DNA of 64,000 bases from ZC4RG30 sp963726085 (lineage in GTDB: Bacteria; Pseudomonadota; Gammaproteobacteria; Steroidobacterales; Steroidobacteraceae), in the NCBI GenBank assembly GCA_963726085.1, contig CAVSAR010000002.1:496001-560000 (forward strand), given 5' to 3'. The translations under genes were made by a program, and so were the position numbers. This document shows positions 6,918-14,859 of this stretch, one piece after another. The notes under the pieces were generated by a model. The model made no database searches. It saw only the letters and a list, made by a program, of their open reading frames with translations, and was not told where the DNA came from. Within the stretch, counting starts at the first letter, position 1. Each line of letters starts with the position of its first letter.

Positions 6918-9278
6918 ATGGAACGAGTGCTTGGGCTGCGCGACGTCGGTCGCGATGATGTAGCTCGCGTCGGAGGCAAGAACGCCTCTCTGGGAGAGAT
7001 GCTGCGCTCGCTGTCGCAGCTGGGCGTTTCAGTGCCGGAAGGGTTTGCCACGACCGCGGACGCGTTTCGCGAGTTCCTGGCACAGCAGGACCTGGCAGCG
7101 CGGATCCACGCAGTGCTGGCCGATCTTGATGTCGAGGACCTGGCCGCGCTGCCGCGCGTGGGCGCACAGATCCGGGAATGGATCCTGGCCACGCCGCTGC
7201 CGGATGCGCTGCGCAGCTCGATAATCTCCAGCCTGCAGCACATGGCACAGGGACGCGATATCGCCGTGGCGGTGCGCTCTTCGGCCACGGCCGAAGACCT
7301 GCCCGAGGCGTCCTTCGCGGGCCAGCAGGAGACCCTGCTGAACGTTCGCGGCGAGGCCGCCGTGCTCCAGGCCGTGCATGAAGTATTCGCGTCCCTGTTC
7401 AACGACCGCGCCATTTCCTATCGCGTGCACCAGGGCTTTGAGCATCGCGACGTGGCCCTGTCCGTGGGCATCCAGCACATGGTGCGCAGCGACCTGGGAG
7501 CCAGTGGCGTGATGTTCACGCTCGACACGGATTCCGGTTTCCGTGACGTGGTGTTCCTCACCAGCTCCTACGGCCTGGGGGAGATGGTGGTGCAGGGCGC
7601 CGTCAACCCCGACGAGTTCTATATCTACAAGCCGGCATTGCGGGCGGGCAGGTCCGCAGTGGTACGGCGCAGCATGGGTGCGAAGGCCCTGAAGATGGTC
7701 TATGCGCCCAAAGGCTCCGGCGAGCGGGTGATGACGGTGGCTGTGCCGCCCGCGGATCGTATCCGCTATTCGTTGACCGATGCCGAGGCCGAGCACCTGG
7801 CCCGACAGGGACTGCAGATCGAGCAGCACTACGGCTGTCCGATGGATATCGAATGGGCCCGGGATGGCGAGACCGGGCACATCTACATCCTGCAGGCCAG
7901 GCCCGAGACCGTGCAGAGCCGCAAGGGGCTGTCCCTGCAGCGCTTTACGCTGCGCGGCCGGTCGCGGGTGCTGGCCGAGGGCCGCGCCATCGGCCAGCGA
8001 ATCGGCGCAGGCACGACGCGGGTGATTTCCCATGTGCGCGACATCGCGCGGGTGCAGCCCGGGGACGTGCTGGTGGCCGACATGACCGATCCGGACTGGG
8101 AGCCGGTCATGAAGCGCGCGGCAGCCATCGTGACCAATCGCGGCGGCCGCACCTGCCACGCGGCCATCATCGCGCGCGAGCTTGGCGTGCCGGCGGTGGT
8201 GGGCTGTGGCGACGCGACGACCACGATACCGGAAGGAACCGCCGTGACCGTGTCCTGCGCCGAGGGCGACACCGGGCACGTGTACGAGGGCATCCTCACG
8301 TACGACGAGCAGCACCTGGAGCTGCAGTCGCTGCCCACGCCTCCGGTGCGCATCATGATGAACGTGGGCAATCCGGATCGGGCATTTAGCTTCGCCATGC
8401 TGCCCAATCGCGGCGTGGGTCTGGCGCGGCTCGAGTTCATCATCAACCGCATGATTGGCGTGCATCCGCGGGCGCTGTTCAACCTCGACGCGCTCGACCC
8501 TGAGGTGCGGGCGCGACTGCAGCCGCGCCTGGCTGGCTATTCAAGTCCCCAGGAGTTCTTTGTCTCGCGGCTGGCCGAGGGCGTGTCGCAGATCGCGGCG
8601 GCCTTCGCCCCCGAGCCGGTGATCGTGCGGCTGTCGGATTTCAAGTCCAATGAATACGCCAACCTCATCGGCGGCAACCTCTACGAACCGCACGAGGAGA
8701 ATCCGATGCTGGGGTTCCGCGGGGCCTCGCGCTACGTTGATCCGGACTTCCAGCCCTGCTTCGAGCTGGAGTGCCAGGCCATCCGGCGTGTGCGCGAGGA
8801 CATGGGACTGCTCAACGTGCAGATCATGGTGCCGTTCGTGCGCACCGTGAAGGAGGCCGCGGCGGTCACGCAGCTGCTGGCGGGGCAGGGCCTGGCGCGC
8901 GGCCAGAACGGACTGAAAGTACTGATGATGTGCGAGATTCCGTCGAACGCACTGCTGGCCGAACAGTTCCTGGAACACTTTGACGGCATGTCTATCGGGT
9001 CCAACGACCTGACGCAGCTGACGCTGGGACTGGATCGCGACTCGGCGATCGTCGCTTCGATCTTCGATGAGCGCGACGAGGCAGTGAAGATGCTGATCCG
9101 CATGGCCATCCAGGCCTGCCAGCGCGCCGGCAAATACATTGGCATCTGCGGGCAGGGCCCGTCGGACCATCCGGACTTCGCCGAGTGGCTGGTCGACCAG
9201 GGCATCGAGAGCATGTCGCTGAACCCGGATTCGGTGCTGGAGACCTGGACGCGGCTGGCTGCCCGGAAAGGTGCATGA
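6918..9278 (+). CDS. ppsA: Phosphoenolpyruvate synthase (pyruvate, water dikinase)
   Basis: 786 residues, the standard length. PpsA converts pyruvate + ATP + H2O to PEP + AMP + Pi, the gluconeogenic entry from three-carbon substrates. Order of domains: N-terminal ATP-grasp pyruvate-phosphate-dikinase domain (GGKNASLGEMLRSLSQLG, VAVRSSATAEDLPEASFAGQ), the central swivelling phosphohistidine domain with the catalytic His in GGRTCHAAIIAREL, and the C-terminal TIM-barrel PEP domain with EIPSNALLAEQF, SIGSNDLTQLTLGLDRDS and the catalytic-Cys loop GICGQGPSDHPDFAEWLVDQ. The start follows a purine-rich stretch (GGGAAGGGAAGCAGGA). Its stop overlaps the start of the regulator ppsR. Confidence 0.97.
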   Translation: MERVLGLRDVGRDDVARVGGKNASLGEMLRSLSQLGVSVPEGFATTADAFREFLAQQDLAARIHAVLADLDVEDLAALPRVGAQIREWILATPLPDALRSSIISSLQHMAQGRDIAVAVRSSATAEDLPEASFAGQQETLLNVRGEAAVLQAVHEVFASLFNDRAISYRVHQGFEHRDVALSVGIQHMVRSDLGASGVMFTLDTDSGFRDVVFLTSSYGLGEMVVQGAVNPDEFYIYKPALRAGRSAVVRRSMGAKALKMVYAPKGSGERVMTVAVPPADRIRYSLTDAEAEHLARQGLQIEQHYGCPMDIEWARDGETGHIYILQARPETVQSRKGLSLQRFTLRGRSRVLAEGRAIGQRIGAGTTRVISHVRDIARVQPGDVLVADMTDPDWEPVMKRAAAIVTNRGGRTCHAAIIARELGVPAVVGCGDATTTIPEGTAVTVSCAEGDTGHVYEGILTYDEQHLELQSLPTPPVRIMMNVGNPDRAFSFAMLPNRGVGLARLEFIINRMIGVHPRALFNLDALDPEVRARLQPRLAGYSSPQEFFVSRLAEGVSQIAAAFAPEPVIVRLSDFKSNEYANLIGGNLYEPHEENPMLGFRGASRYVDPDFQPCFELECQAIRRVREDMGLLNVQIMVPFVRTVKEAAAVTQLLAGQGLARGQNGLKVLMMCEIPSNALLAEQFLEHFDGMSIGSNDLTQLTLGLDRDSAIVASIFDERDEAVKMLIRMAIQACQRAGKYIGICGQGPSDHPDFAEWLVDQGIESMSLNPDSVLETWTRLAARKGA

Positions 9279-10102
9279 AGGGACGCACGATCTGCTTCGT
9301 GTCGGACCGCACCGGCCTGACGGCCGAGACGCTGGGCTACAGCCTGCTGTCGCAGTTCGGCGAGCTGGAAGCACACACGGTGACCATGCCGTTCGTCAGC
9401 AGCGTCAAGGACGCCAATGGCGTGGCGCTGCGCATCAATGAGATCGCAGCCGCTGACGGGGTCCGGCCGATTGTGCTGTCGACCCTGGTGGACGACCAGA
9501 TCCGGGCGATCGTGCGCGGCGCCAACGGCTTCTTCCTGGATTTCTTCGATGCGTTCCTGGCGCCGCTGGAGGCCGAACTGGGCAGGCCGTCAGCGCACGT
9601 CAGCGGTTTCGGGATCAGCCAGGCCGGACACGATCCGGCGCATTCGGCGCGGGTCGATGCCATCAACTTCACGCTGGCCAATGACGATGGCGCCGGACAG
9701 CGCGACTATCGCAGCGCCGACGTGGTGCTGGTTGGCGTGTCGCGATCCGGCAAGACCCCGACCTCGCTGTACCTGGCCCTGCAGTACGGAATTCGCAGCG
9801 CCAATGTGCCCTTGGTCGACGAGGATTTCGAGCGCAAGGCGTTGCCCCGAGAATTACAGCCGCACCGCCACAAGCTGTTCGGACTCACTATCCGGCCGGA
9901 CCGCCTGCAGCAGATCCGCCAGGAGCGTCGCCCCGGCAGCCGCTATGCCTCGGCCGCGCAGATCGATTTCGAGGTGCGCAGCGCCATGGAGCTGATGGCG
10001 CGCAACCAGATACCCTGCGTCGACGTGACCGAGTGCAGCGTCGAGGAAATCGCCAGCCGGATCCTGGACCGCATGAAACTGGAACGTCACATCCGCGGCT
10101 GA
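9275..10102 (+). CDS. ppsR: Phosphoenolpyruvate synthase regulatory protein (bifunctional kinase/pyrophosphorylase)
   Basis: 275 residues from the ATG at 9275, which overlaps the ppsA stop; the frame extends further upstream, but that segment is ppsA in another frame. The protein belongs to the DUF299/PSRP family, which inactivates PpsA by ADP-dependent phosphorylation of a threonine and reactivates it by Pi-dependent dephosphorylation. Visible motifs are FVSDRTGLTAETLGYSLLSQ at the N-terminus, P-loop GVSRSGKTPTSLYLA near residue 155 and VPLVDEDFERKALPREL. ppsA and ppsR are often divergent in enterobacteria. Here they are co-directional and coupled, so enzyme and off-switch are made together. 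Confidence 0.95.
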   Translation: MKGRTICFVSDRTGLTAETLGYSLLSQFGELEAHTVTMPFVSSVKDANGVALRINEIAAADGVRPIVLSTLVDDQIRAIVRGANGFFLDFFDAFLAPLEAELGRPSAHVSGFGISQAGHDPAHSARVDAINFTLANDDGAGQRDYRSADVVLVGVSRSGKTPTSLYLALQYGIRSANVPLVDEDFERKALPRELQPHRHKLFGLTIRPDRLQQIRQERRPGSRYASAAQIDFEVRSAMELMARNQIPCVDVTECSVEEIASRILDRMKLERHIRG

Positions 10103-10115
10103 ACCGGCGGCCCGG

Positions 10116-11246
10116 CTAGCCTTGCCCGCGGCGCGCCTTGAGCTTCTTGTGCTCGCGCAGGTACAGCGAGTTGTGCATGGTCGTTATTTCCTGCGCCAGG
10201 CGCGTGTCCGGCGCCTTGGTGCTGGGGATCGAACCCAGCAGCGCGTCGGATCGTTCCTTGAGTCCGGGGCCGAACTCCGGATGCGACAGTATCCACATGT
10301 CATTGTTGCGGATGCCCGCCAGCACGATGCGGCCGGCTTCCATCGGGTCCATGCCGTTGCCGATGATCTGGCGGATGAACGTCTCGTTGACCGGCGCGTC
10401 GGCCGGGCCGGCCTTGGCGCCGGGTTCGCTGAAGGCGGCCTTCACGTTCTTTTCCAGCTCAAAGATATTGGTGTTTACCAGGCCCGGGCAATACACCGAC
10501 ACCCCCACTTTGGCATTGGCCGTATCCAGCTCGGAGCGCAGGATTTCCATCATGCCCACCGAGGCGAACTTGGTGCAGGTATAGGCCCCGGCGCCGCCTC
10601 CTTCAGTGGGCAGGATGCCGCTCATGGAGGAAGTGGTCACGATGTGGCCGCCTTCGCCGTGCTTGCGGATGCGCGGCAGGAAGATATGCACGCCGTTGTA
10701 GACGCCGGTCAGGTTCACCGCGACCGTCTGGTCAAAGTCCTTGGGTTCCGTCGCCGACAGCGGCGTCAGGGGCCCGATGCCGGCGTTGTTCGACAGCAAA
10801 TGGATCTTGCCGAACTTGCCCTCGATCTCGTCGGCGGCCGCGGCCATGGCCGCGCGGTCGATGACATTGACCTTGATGGCATGCACCCGATCCTTGCCGG
10901 TCTTGAACTGGTCCATGGCCGGTCCGATCTGGTCGTCGCGGATGTAGCCGATGACCACCTTCATGCCCGCGTCGTGGAACACCCGTGCCTGCCCCAGGCC
11001 GATGCCGCTGGAGCCGCCGGTGATGAAGGCCACCTTGCCGGCGACGTCGCGCAGCGGCGGGGGCGCAGCAACCAGGTTGGGACCCTTGGCGGCGGCAGCG
11101 GCGGTCTGTTCGGCGGTGGGCGCCGCGGGCGCGGGCTGGGCAGCGGTCACGTTCTGCGCGACCAGGCCGCCGACCCCGGCAATCCCGGCCAGGGTCATCT
11201 GTTCAAGAAACCGGCGGCGGTCCGCGTCGTATTTCGGAGTATTCAT
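10116..11246 (-). CDS. Short-chain dehydrogenase/reductase with Tat signal peptide
   Basis: 376 residues. The N-terminus has a twin-arginine motif (RRRFLEQM), a hydrophobic stretch (TLAGIAGVGGLVAQNV) and an Ala/Pro-rich linker up to about residue 65. A classical SDR Rossmann domain follows: AFITGGSSGIGLGQARVF (dinucleotide binding), NNAGIG, catalytic Ser in TTSSMSGILP, and YTCTK supplying the Tyr and Lys. Export of a folded, cofactor-loaded SDR to the periplasm is the inference; most SDRs are cytosolic. The substrate cannot be deduced. It is the last gene on this strand, 26 bp after dxs, and converges with ppsR 13 bp away. The longer frame upstream of 11246 overlaps dxs and is not real. Confidence 0.88.
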   Translation of the reverse strand: MNTPKYDADRRRFLEQMTLAGIAGVGGLVAQNVTAAQPAPAAPTAEQTAAAAAKGPNLVAAPPPLRDVAGKVAFITGGSSGIGLGQARVFHDAGMKVVIGYIRDDQIGPAMDQFKTGKDRVHAIKVNVIDRAAMAAAADEIEGKFGKIHLLSNNAGIGPLTPLSATEPKDFDQTVAVNLTGVYNGVHIFLPRIRKHGEGGHIVTTSSMSGILPTEGGGAGAYTCTKFASVGMMEILRSELDTANAKVGVSVYCPGLVNTNIFELEKNVKAAFSEPGAKAGPADAPVNETFIRQIIGNGMDPMEAGRIVLAGIRNNDMWILSHPEFGPGLKERSDALLGSIPSTKAPDTRLAQEITTMHNSLYLREHKKLKARRGQG

Positions 11247-11272
11247 GGTGTCCCCCAATTCGTTTTTCGGTA

Positions 11273-13168
11273 TCAGACCTGGGCCAGCTTGGGTGCGTCG
11301 GCGCGCTGGTTGCGCCACCAGTCGGTGATGCGCCGGCGCACCGACGCGACGTCGAGGCCAGCTGCCACCAGGCATTCGTCGCGCGATCCGTGTTCGATGA
11401 ACTGATCGGGGATCCCGATCTGCAGCAGTTGCACCAGCACGCCGGCTGCGGCCAGCAGTTCGGCAACCGCGGACCCGGCCCCGCCGGCAACCACGTTTTC
11501 TTCCAGTGTGACCAGGGCGCGCGATTTGAGCGCCACGCGCAACAGCGCTTCGCCGTCCAGTGGCTTGATGAACCGCATGTCCAGCACCGTGGCATCGAGT
11601 TCTTCGGCCGCGGCCATGGCCGCGGGCAGCAATGGCCCGAACGAGAGAATGGCCAGTCCGCTGCGGCCTTCGCGCCGCTGCTGTGACTTGCCCACCGGCA
11701 ACGTCAGCAGCTCCGGCTGCAGCTTGGCGCCGGGCCCGGTGCCACGCGGGTAACGCACCGCAGCGGGCCGCTCCAGGGTCAATGCCGTCTGCAGCATCTT
11801 GCGGCACTCGCTTTCGTCGGAGGGTGCCATCACCACCAGGTTGGGGATGCAGCGCAGGAAGCTGATGTCGAAGCTGCCCTGGTGGGTGGCCCCATCGCCG
11901 CCGACCAGCCCGGCCCGGTCCACCGCAAACACCACCGGCAGGTTTTGCAATGCCACGTCGTGGATCAGCTGGTCGTAGCCGCGCTGCAGGAACGTGGAGT
12001 AGATCGCGACCACCGGTCGCAGTCCTTCGGTGGCCAGTCCCGCGGCAAAGGTCACCGCATGCTGTTCCGCGATGGCAACGTCGAAGTAGCGATCCGGGAA
12101 GCGCTTCGAGAATTCCACCAGGCCGGAACCCTCGCGCATTGCCGGGGTGATGCTGATGACCCGCGCATCCTGCGCGGCCGCGTCGATCAGCCAGTCGCCG
12201 AAGACCTTTGAATAGGTGGGCGAGCCAGCCTTTTCCTTGTAGATGGTGCCGCTGACCGGATCAAACGGGCCGGGGCCATGCCAGGTGATCGGGTCGGCCT
12301 CGGCAGGGGCGTAGCCCTTGCCCTTGGTCGTGACCACATGCAGGAACTGCGGGCCCTTGAGCTGGCGGATATTGGTCAGGGCGCTGACCAGCGCCTTCAT
12401 GTCGTGCCCGTCGATGGGTCCGATGTAGTTGAAGCCCATCTCCTCGAACATCGTCCCGGGCAGCATCATGCCCTTGACGTGTTCTTCCGAGCGGCGCGCC
12501 AGCTCGCGGATGGTGGGCATCTGGCTTAAGACCTTCTTGCCGCCCTTGCGCAGCTGCGCGTAGAACCGCCCCGACAGCACGCGCCCGAAATACGCCTTGA
12601 GTGCCCCGACGCCCTCGGAGATGGACATCTCGTTGTCGTTGAGCACCACCAGCAGGTCCGCCGGCAGGGTGCCGGCGTGGTTCAGCGCCTCGAATGCCAT
12701 GCCACCACTCATTGCGCCGTCGCCGATCACCGCCACGGCACGGCGCTGCTCGCCCTTCTGGGCTGCGGCGATCGCCATGCCCAGTGCCGCGCTGATGGAG
12801 GTGCTTGAATGGCCGGTGCCGAAGACGTCGTACGTGCTCTCGGCACGGTTGGGAAACGGCGACAGCCCGTCCTTCTGCTTGATGGTGTGCAGCTGCTCGC
12901 GGCGACCGGTCAGCACCTTGTGCGGATAGGCCTGGTGACCCACATCCCAGACGATGCGGTCGTGCGGTGTGTCGAACACATGGTGCAGGGCGATGGTCAG
13001 TTCCACCGTGCCCAGCCCGGCCGCGAAATGCCCACCGCGTGTGGCCACGGTCTGGATCAGGAACTCGCGCAGCTCGGCGGCCAGCTGTACCAGTTCGTCG
13101 TTGTCCAGCCCACGCAGGTCTGCGGGCCCGCCAATGCGGTCGAGGAGCGGATAGCTTGCGGAGGTCAT
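11273..13168 (-). CDS. dxs: 1-deoxy-D-xylulose-5-phosphate synthase
   Basis: 631 residues. Dxs condenses pyruvate and glyceraldehyde 3-phosphate using ThDP, the first step of the MEP isoprenoid pathway, and also supplies thiamine and pyridoxal synthesis. Motifs: IVWDVGHQAYPHKVLTGR, ThDP/Mg motif VIGDGAMSGGMAFEALN, and the transketolase C-terminal half with AIAEQHAVTFAAGLA and VFAVDRAGLVGGDGATHQG. ATG at 13168 is chosen; a TTG lies one codon upstream. ispA, encoding the next prenyl-chain enzyme, lies directly upstream with a 41-bp gap, so xseB-ispA-dxs form the usual gammaproteobacterial operon. Confidence 0.97.
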   Translation of the reverse strand: MTSASYPLLDRIGGPADLRGLDNDELVQLAAELREFLIQTVATRGGHFAAGLGTVELTIALHHVFDTPHDRIVWDVGHQAYPHKVLTGRREQLHTIKQKDGLSPFPNRAESTYDVFGTGHSSTSISAALGMAIAAAQKGEQRRAVAVIGDGAMSGGMAFEALNHAGTLPADLLVVLNDNEMSISEGVGALKAYFGRVLSGRFYAQLRKGGKKVLSQMPTIRELARRSEEHVKGMMLPGTMFEEMGFNYIGPIDGHDMKALVSALTNIRQLKGPQFLHVVTTKGKGYAPAEADPITWHGPGPFDPVSGTIYKEKAGSPTYSKVFGDWLIDAAAQDARVISITPAMREGSGLVEFSKRFPDRYFDVAIAEQHAVTFAAGLATEGLRPVVAIYSTFLQRGYDQLIHDVALQNLPVVFAVDRAGLVGGDGATHQGSFDISFLRCIPNLVVMAPSDESECRKMLQTALTLERPAAVRYPRGTGPGAKLQPELLTLPVGKSQQRREGRSGLAILSFGPLLPAAMAAAEELDATVLDMRFIKPLDGEALLRVALKSRALVTLEENVVAGGAGSAVAELLAAAGVLVQLLQIGIPDQFIEHGSRDECLVAAGLDVASVRRRITDWWRNQRADAPKLAQV

Positions 13169-13209
13169 CAATCAAGTCTAGCGCCGGCCGCGCGGGGCTG
13201 CTTGTCCTA

Positions 13210-14109
13210 TCAGGAACTGCGGTCGACCACGAACTGCGCCAGCTGGACCAGCACTGCGCCGCGGTCACCGAGCGTGTTTGCTGCAGCGATGGCCGCATCA
13301 CGGTGGCCGCGCGCCATGCGCCGCGATGCTTCCAGCCCGTGCACGCTGGGGTAGGTGGGCTTGCCGCGGGCCGCATCGGCGCCGGTGGCCTTGCCCAGCT
13401 GTGCAGCATCGCCGGCCACGTCCAGGACATCGTCCTGGATCTGGAATGCCAGGCCCAGTTGTGCACCATATTCCGCCAGTGCGTCGAATTCCGGGCCGGC
13501 GCGGATGCCGGCGGCAATGGCCCCCAGCAGCACGCTGGCGCGAATCAGGGCGCCGGTCTTGCGCCGATGCATCTCCTCCAGCGCCGCGGCCGACAATGGC
13601 TTGCCCGCGGCGGCCAGGTCGATGGCCTGCCCGCCGGCCATGCCGGTGATGCCGATGCCGTGCGACAGCACTGACAATTGCTGCAGGCGTTGCTGCGCAT
13701 CCAGTGCGGTGGAACGGTCGCAGGCCAGCACCTCGAAGGCCAGTGCCTGCAGCGCATCGCCGACCAGCACCGCGGTGCCTTCGTCATAGGCCTTGTGGCA
13801 GGTGGGACGGCCGCGGCGCAGGTCATCATCGTCCATGGCCGGCAGGTCGTCGTGGACCAGGCTGTAGACGTGGATCAGTTCCACCGCCGCCGCCGACGCA
13901 TCCAGCCGCTCCAGTTCTGCGCCAAGTGCGTGGCCGGTGCTGTACACCAGGACTGGTCGCAGGCGCTTGCCGCCACCCAGCACGCTGTAGCGCATGGCTT
14001 CCAGCAGTCGCGCGGTGGCCACGTCGTTGGATGCCAGGCACCGCTCAAGGTAGCGCTCGCAGCGATCGCGCCAGAGCATTACCCGGGCGTCCAGCCCGGT
14101 TTCAGTCAT
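13210..14109 (-). CDS. ispA: Polyprenyl (farnesyl) diphosphate synthase
   Basis: 299 residues, the usual length for IspA, which extends DMAPP/GPP with IPP to farnesyl diphosphate for ubiquinone and undecaprenyl lipids. The first aspartate-rich motif is in YSLVHDDLPAMDDDDLRRGR (positions about 80-100). The second is in FQIQDDVLDVAGD. Also present are GGGKRLRPVLVYS (IPP-binding basic residues) and KTGALIRASVLLGAI. The ATG lies 8 bp inside the xseB 3' end. Chain length cannot be fixed from the sequence alone, but context supports FPP. Confidence 0.95.
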   Translation of the reverse strand: MTETGLDARVMLWRDRCERYLERCLASNDVATARLLEAMRYSVLGGGKRLRPVLVYSTGHALGAELERLDASAAAVELIHVYSLVHDDLPAMDDDDLRRGRPTCHKAYDEGTAVLVGDALQALAFEVLACDRSTALDAQQRLQQLSVLSHGIGITGMAGGQAIDLAAAGKPLSAAALEEMHRRKTGALIRASVLLGAIAAGIRAGPEFDALAEYGAQLGLAFQIQDDVLDVAGDAAQLGKATGADAARGKPTYPSVHGLEASRRMARGHRDAAIAAANTLGDRGAVLVQLAQFVVDRSS

Positions 14110-14374
14110 CGTCCGGATCCGCTGCGGTTTCGAAGGGCGTGGTCTGGACGGCGCCGCCCTCCTGCAGCAGGATCTCGACCTTTTGCTGGGCTTCGGTCAG
14201 CGCCGCGTGGCAGCTGCGTGTCATCGCCACGCCCTGCTCAAACAGGGCCAGGGCCTCGGCCAGGGGCAAGTCGCCGCGCTCCAGCCGCGCGACCAGGGCT
14301 TCGAGCTCCGACAGGGATTTCTCGAAGTCGGGTGTGGTGCTGGGGGTTCGGGACTTGCGGCTCACGGTCGCCAA
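14102..14374 (-). CDS. xseB: Exodeoxyribonuclease VII small subunit
   Basis: About 90 residues. XseB binds the large subunit XseA in a nuclease that degrades single-stranded DNA. The family core DFEKSLSELEALVARLERGD followed by LPLAEALALFEQGVAMTR and AQQKVEILL is clear. The start is uncertain: TTG at 14374 gives 90 residues, GTG at 14365 gives 87; neither has an evident Shine-Dalgarno. It is the first gene of xseB-ispA-dxs. The start region faces the divergent rubrerythrin gene across about 53 bp that must hold both promoters. Confidence 0.92.
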   Translation of the reverse strand: MATVSRKSRTPSTTPDFEKSLSELEALVARLERGDLPLAEALALFEQGVAMTRSCHAALTEAQQKVEILLQEGGAVQTTPFETAADPDDD

Positions 14375-14427
14375 GTCTAGAGTTTGCCGCGTTCCCCGTC
14401 GACCAGACGCGCATCATGGAGTTGATC

Positions 14428-14843
14428 ATGAATCTCAAGGGCAGCAGGACTGAGCAGAATCTCAAGGACGCCTTCGCGGGCGAGTCCCAGGCCAATCGAC
14501 GCTACCTGTATTTCGCAGCCAAGGCTGATGTGGAAGGCTACAACGACGTGTCGGCCGTGTTCCGTTCCACCGCCGAAGGCGAGACCGGCCATGCGCACGG
14601 GCACCTGGAGTACCTGGAGGCGGTGGGTGATCCGGCCACGGGCCTGCCCATCGGCGAGACCCGGGCCAACCTCAAGTCCGCCATCGCCGGGGAGACCCAC
14701 GAGTACAGCGACATGTACCCGGGCATGTCCAAGGCGGCCCGCGAGGAAGGGTTCGCGGAAATCGCCGACTGGTTCGAGACGCTGGCCAAGGCCGAGCGCT
14801 CGCACGCCAACCGGTTCCAGAAAGCGCGCTCGACACTATCTAG
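14428..14843 (+). CDS. Rubrerythrin-family diiron protein, frame lost at its last codons as read
   Basis: The start is ATG 14428 (MNLKGSRTEQ), 7 bp after GGAG. The ferritin-like four-helix core has paired acidic/His ligands: DAFAGESQANRRYLYFA, STAEGETGHAHGHLEYL, SAIAGETHEYSDMYPGMS and ETLAKAERSHANRFQ. There is no C-terminal rubredoxin domain, so it is the short type of about 139 residues. Near 14824-14829 the sequence reads GCGCGCTC; removing two bases restores KALDTI and a TAG at 14841-14843. As printed, the frame instead runs on into the Fe-S oxidoreductase downstream. The neighbours (Fe-S oxidoreductase, DUF3501) form a set often seen together and probably linked to peroxide or redox stress. 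Confidence 0.85.
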
Positions 14844-14859
14844 TGCAGGGCGCTCGCTA

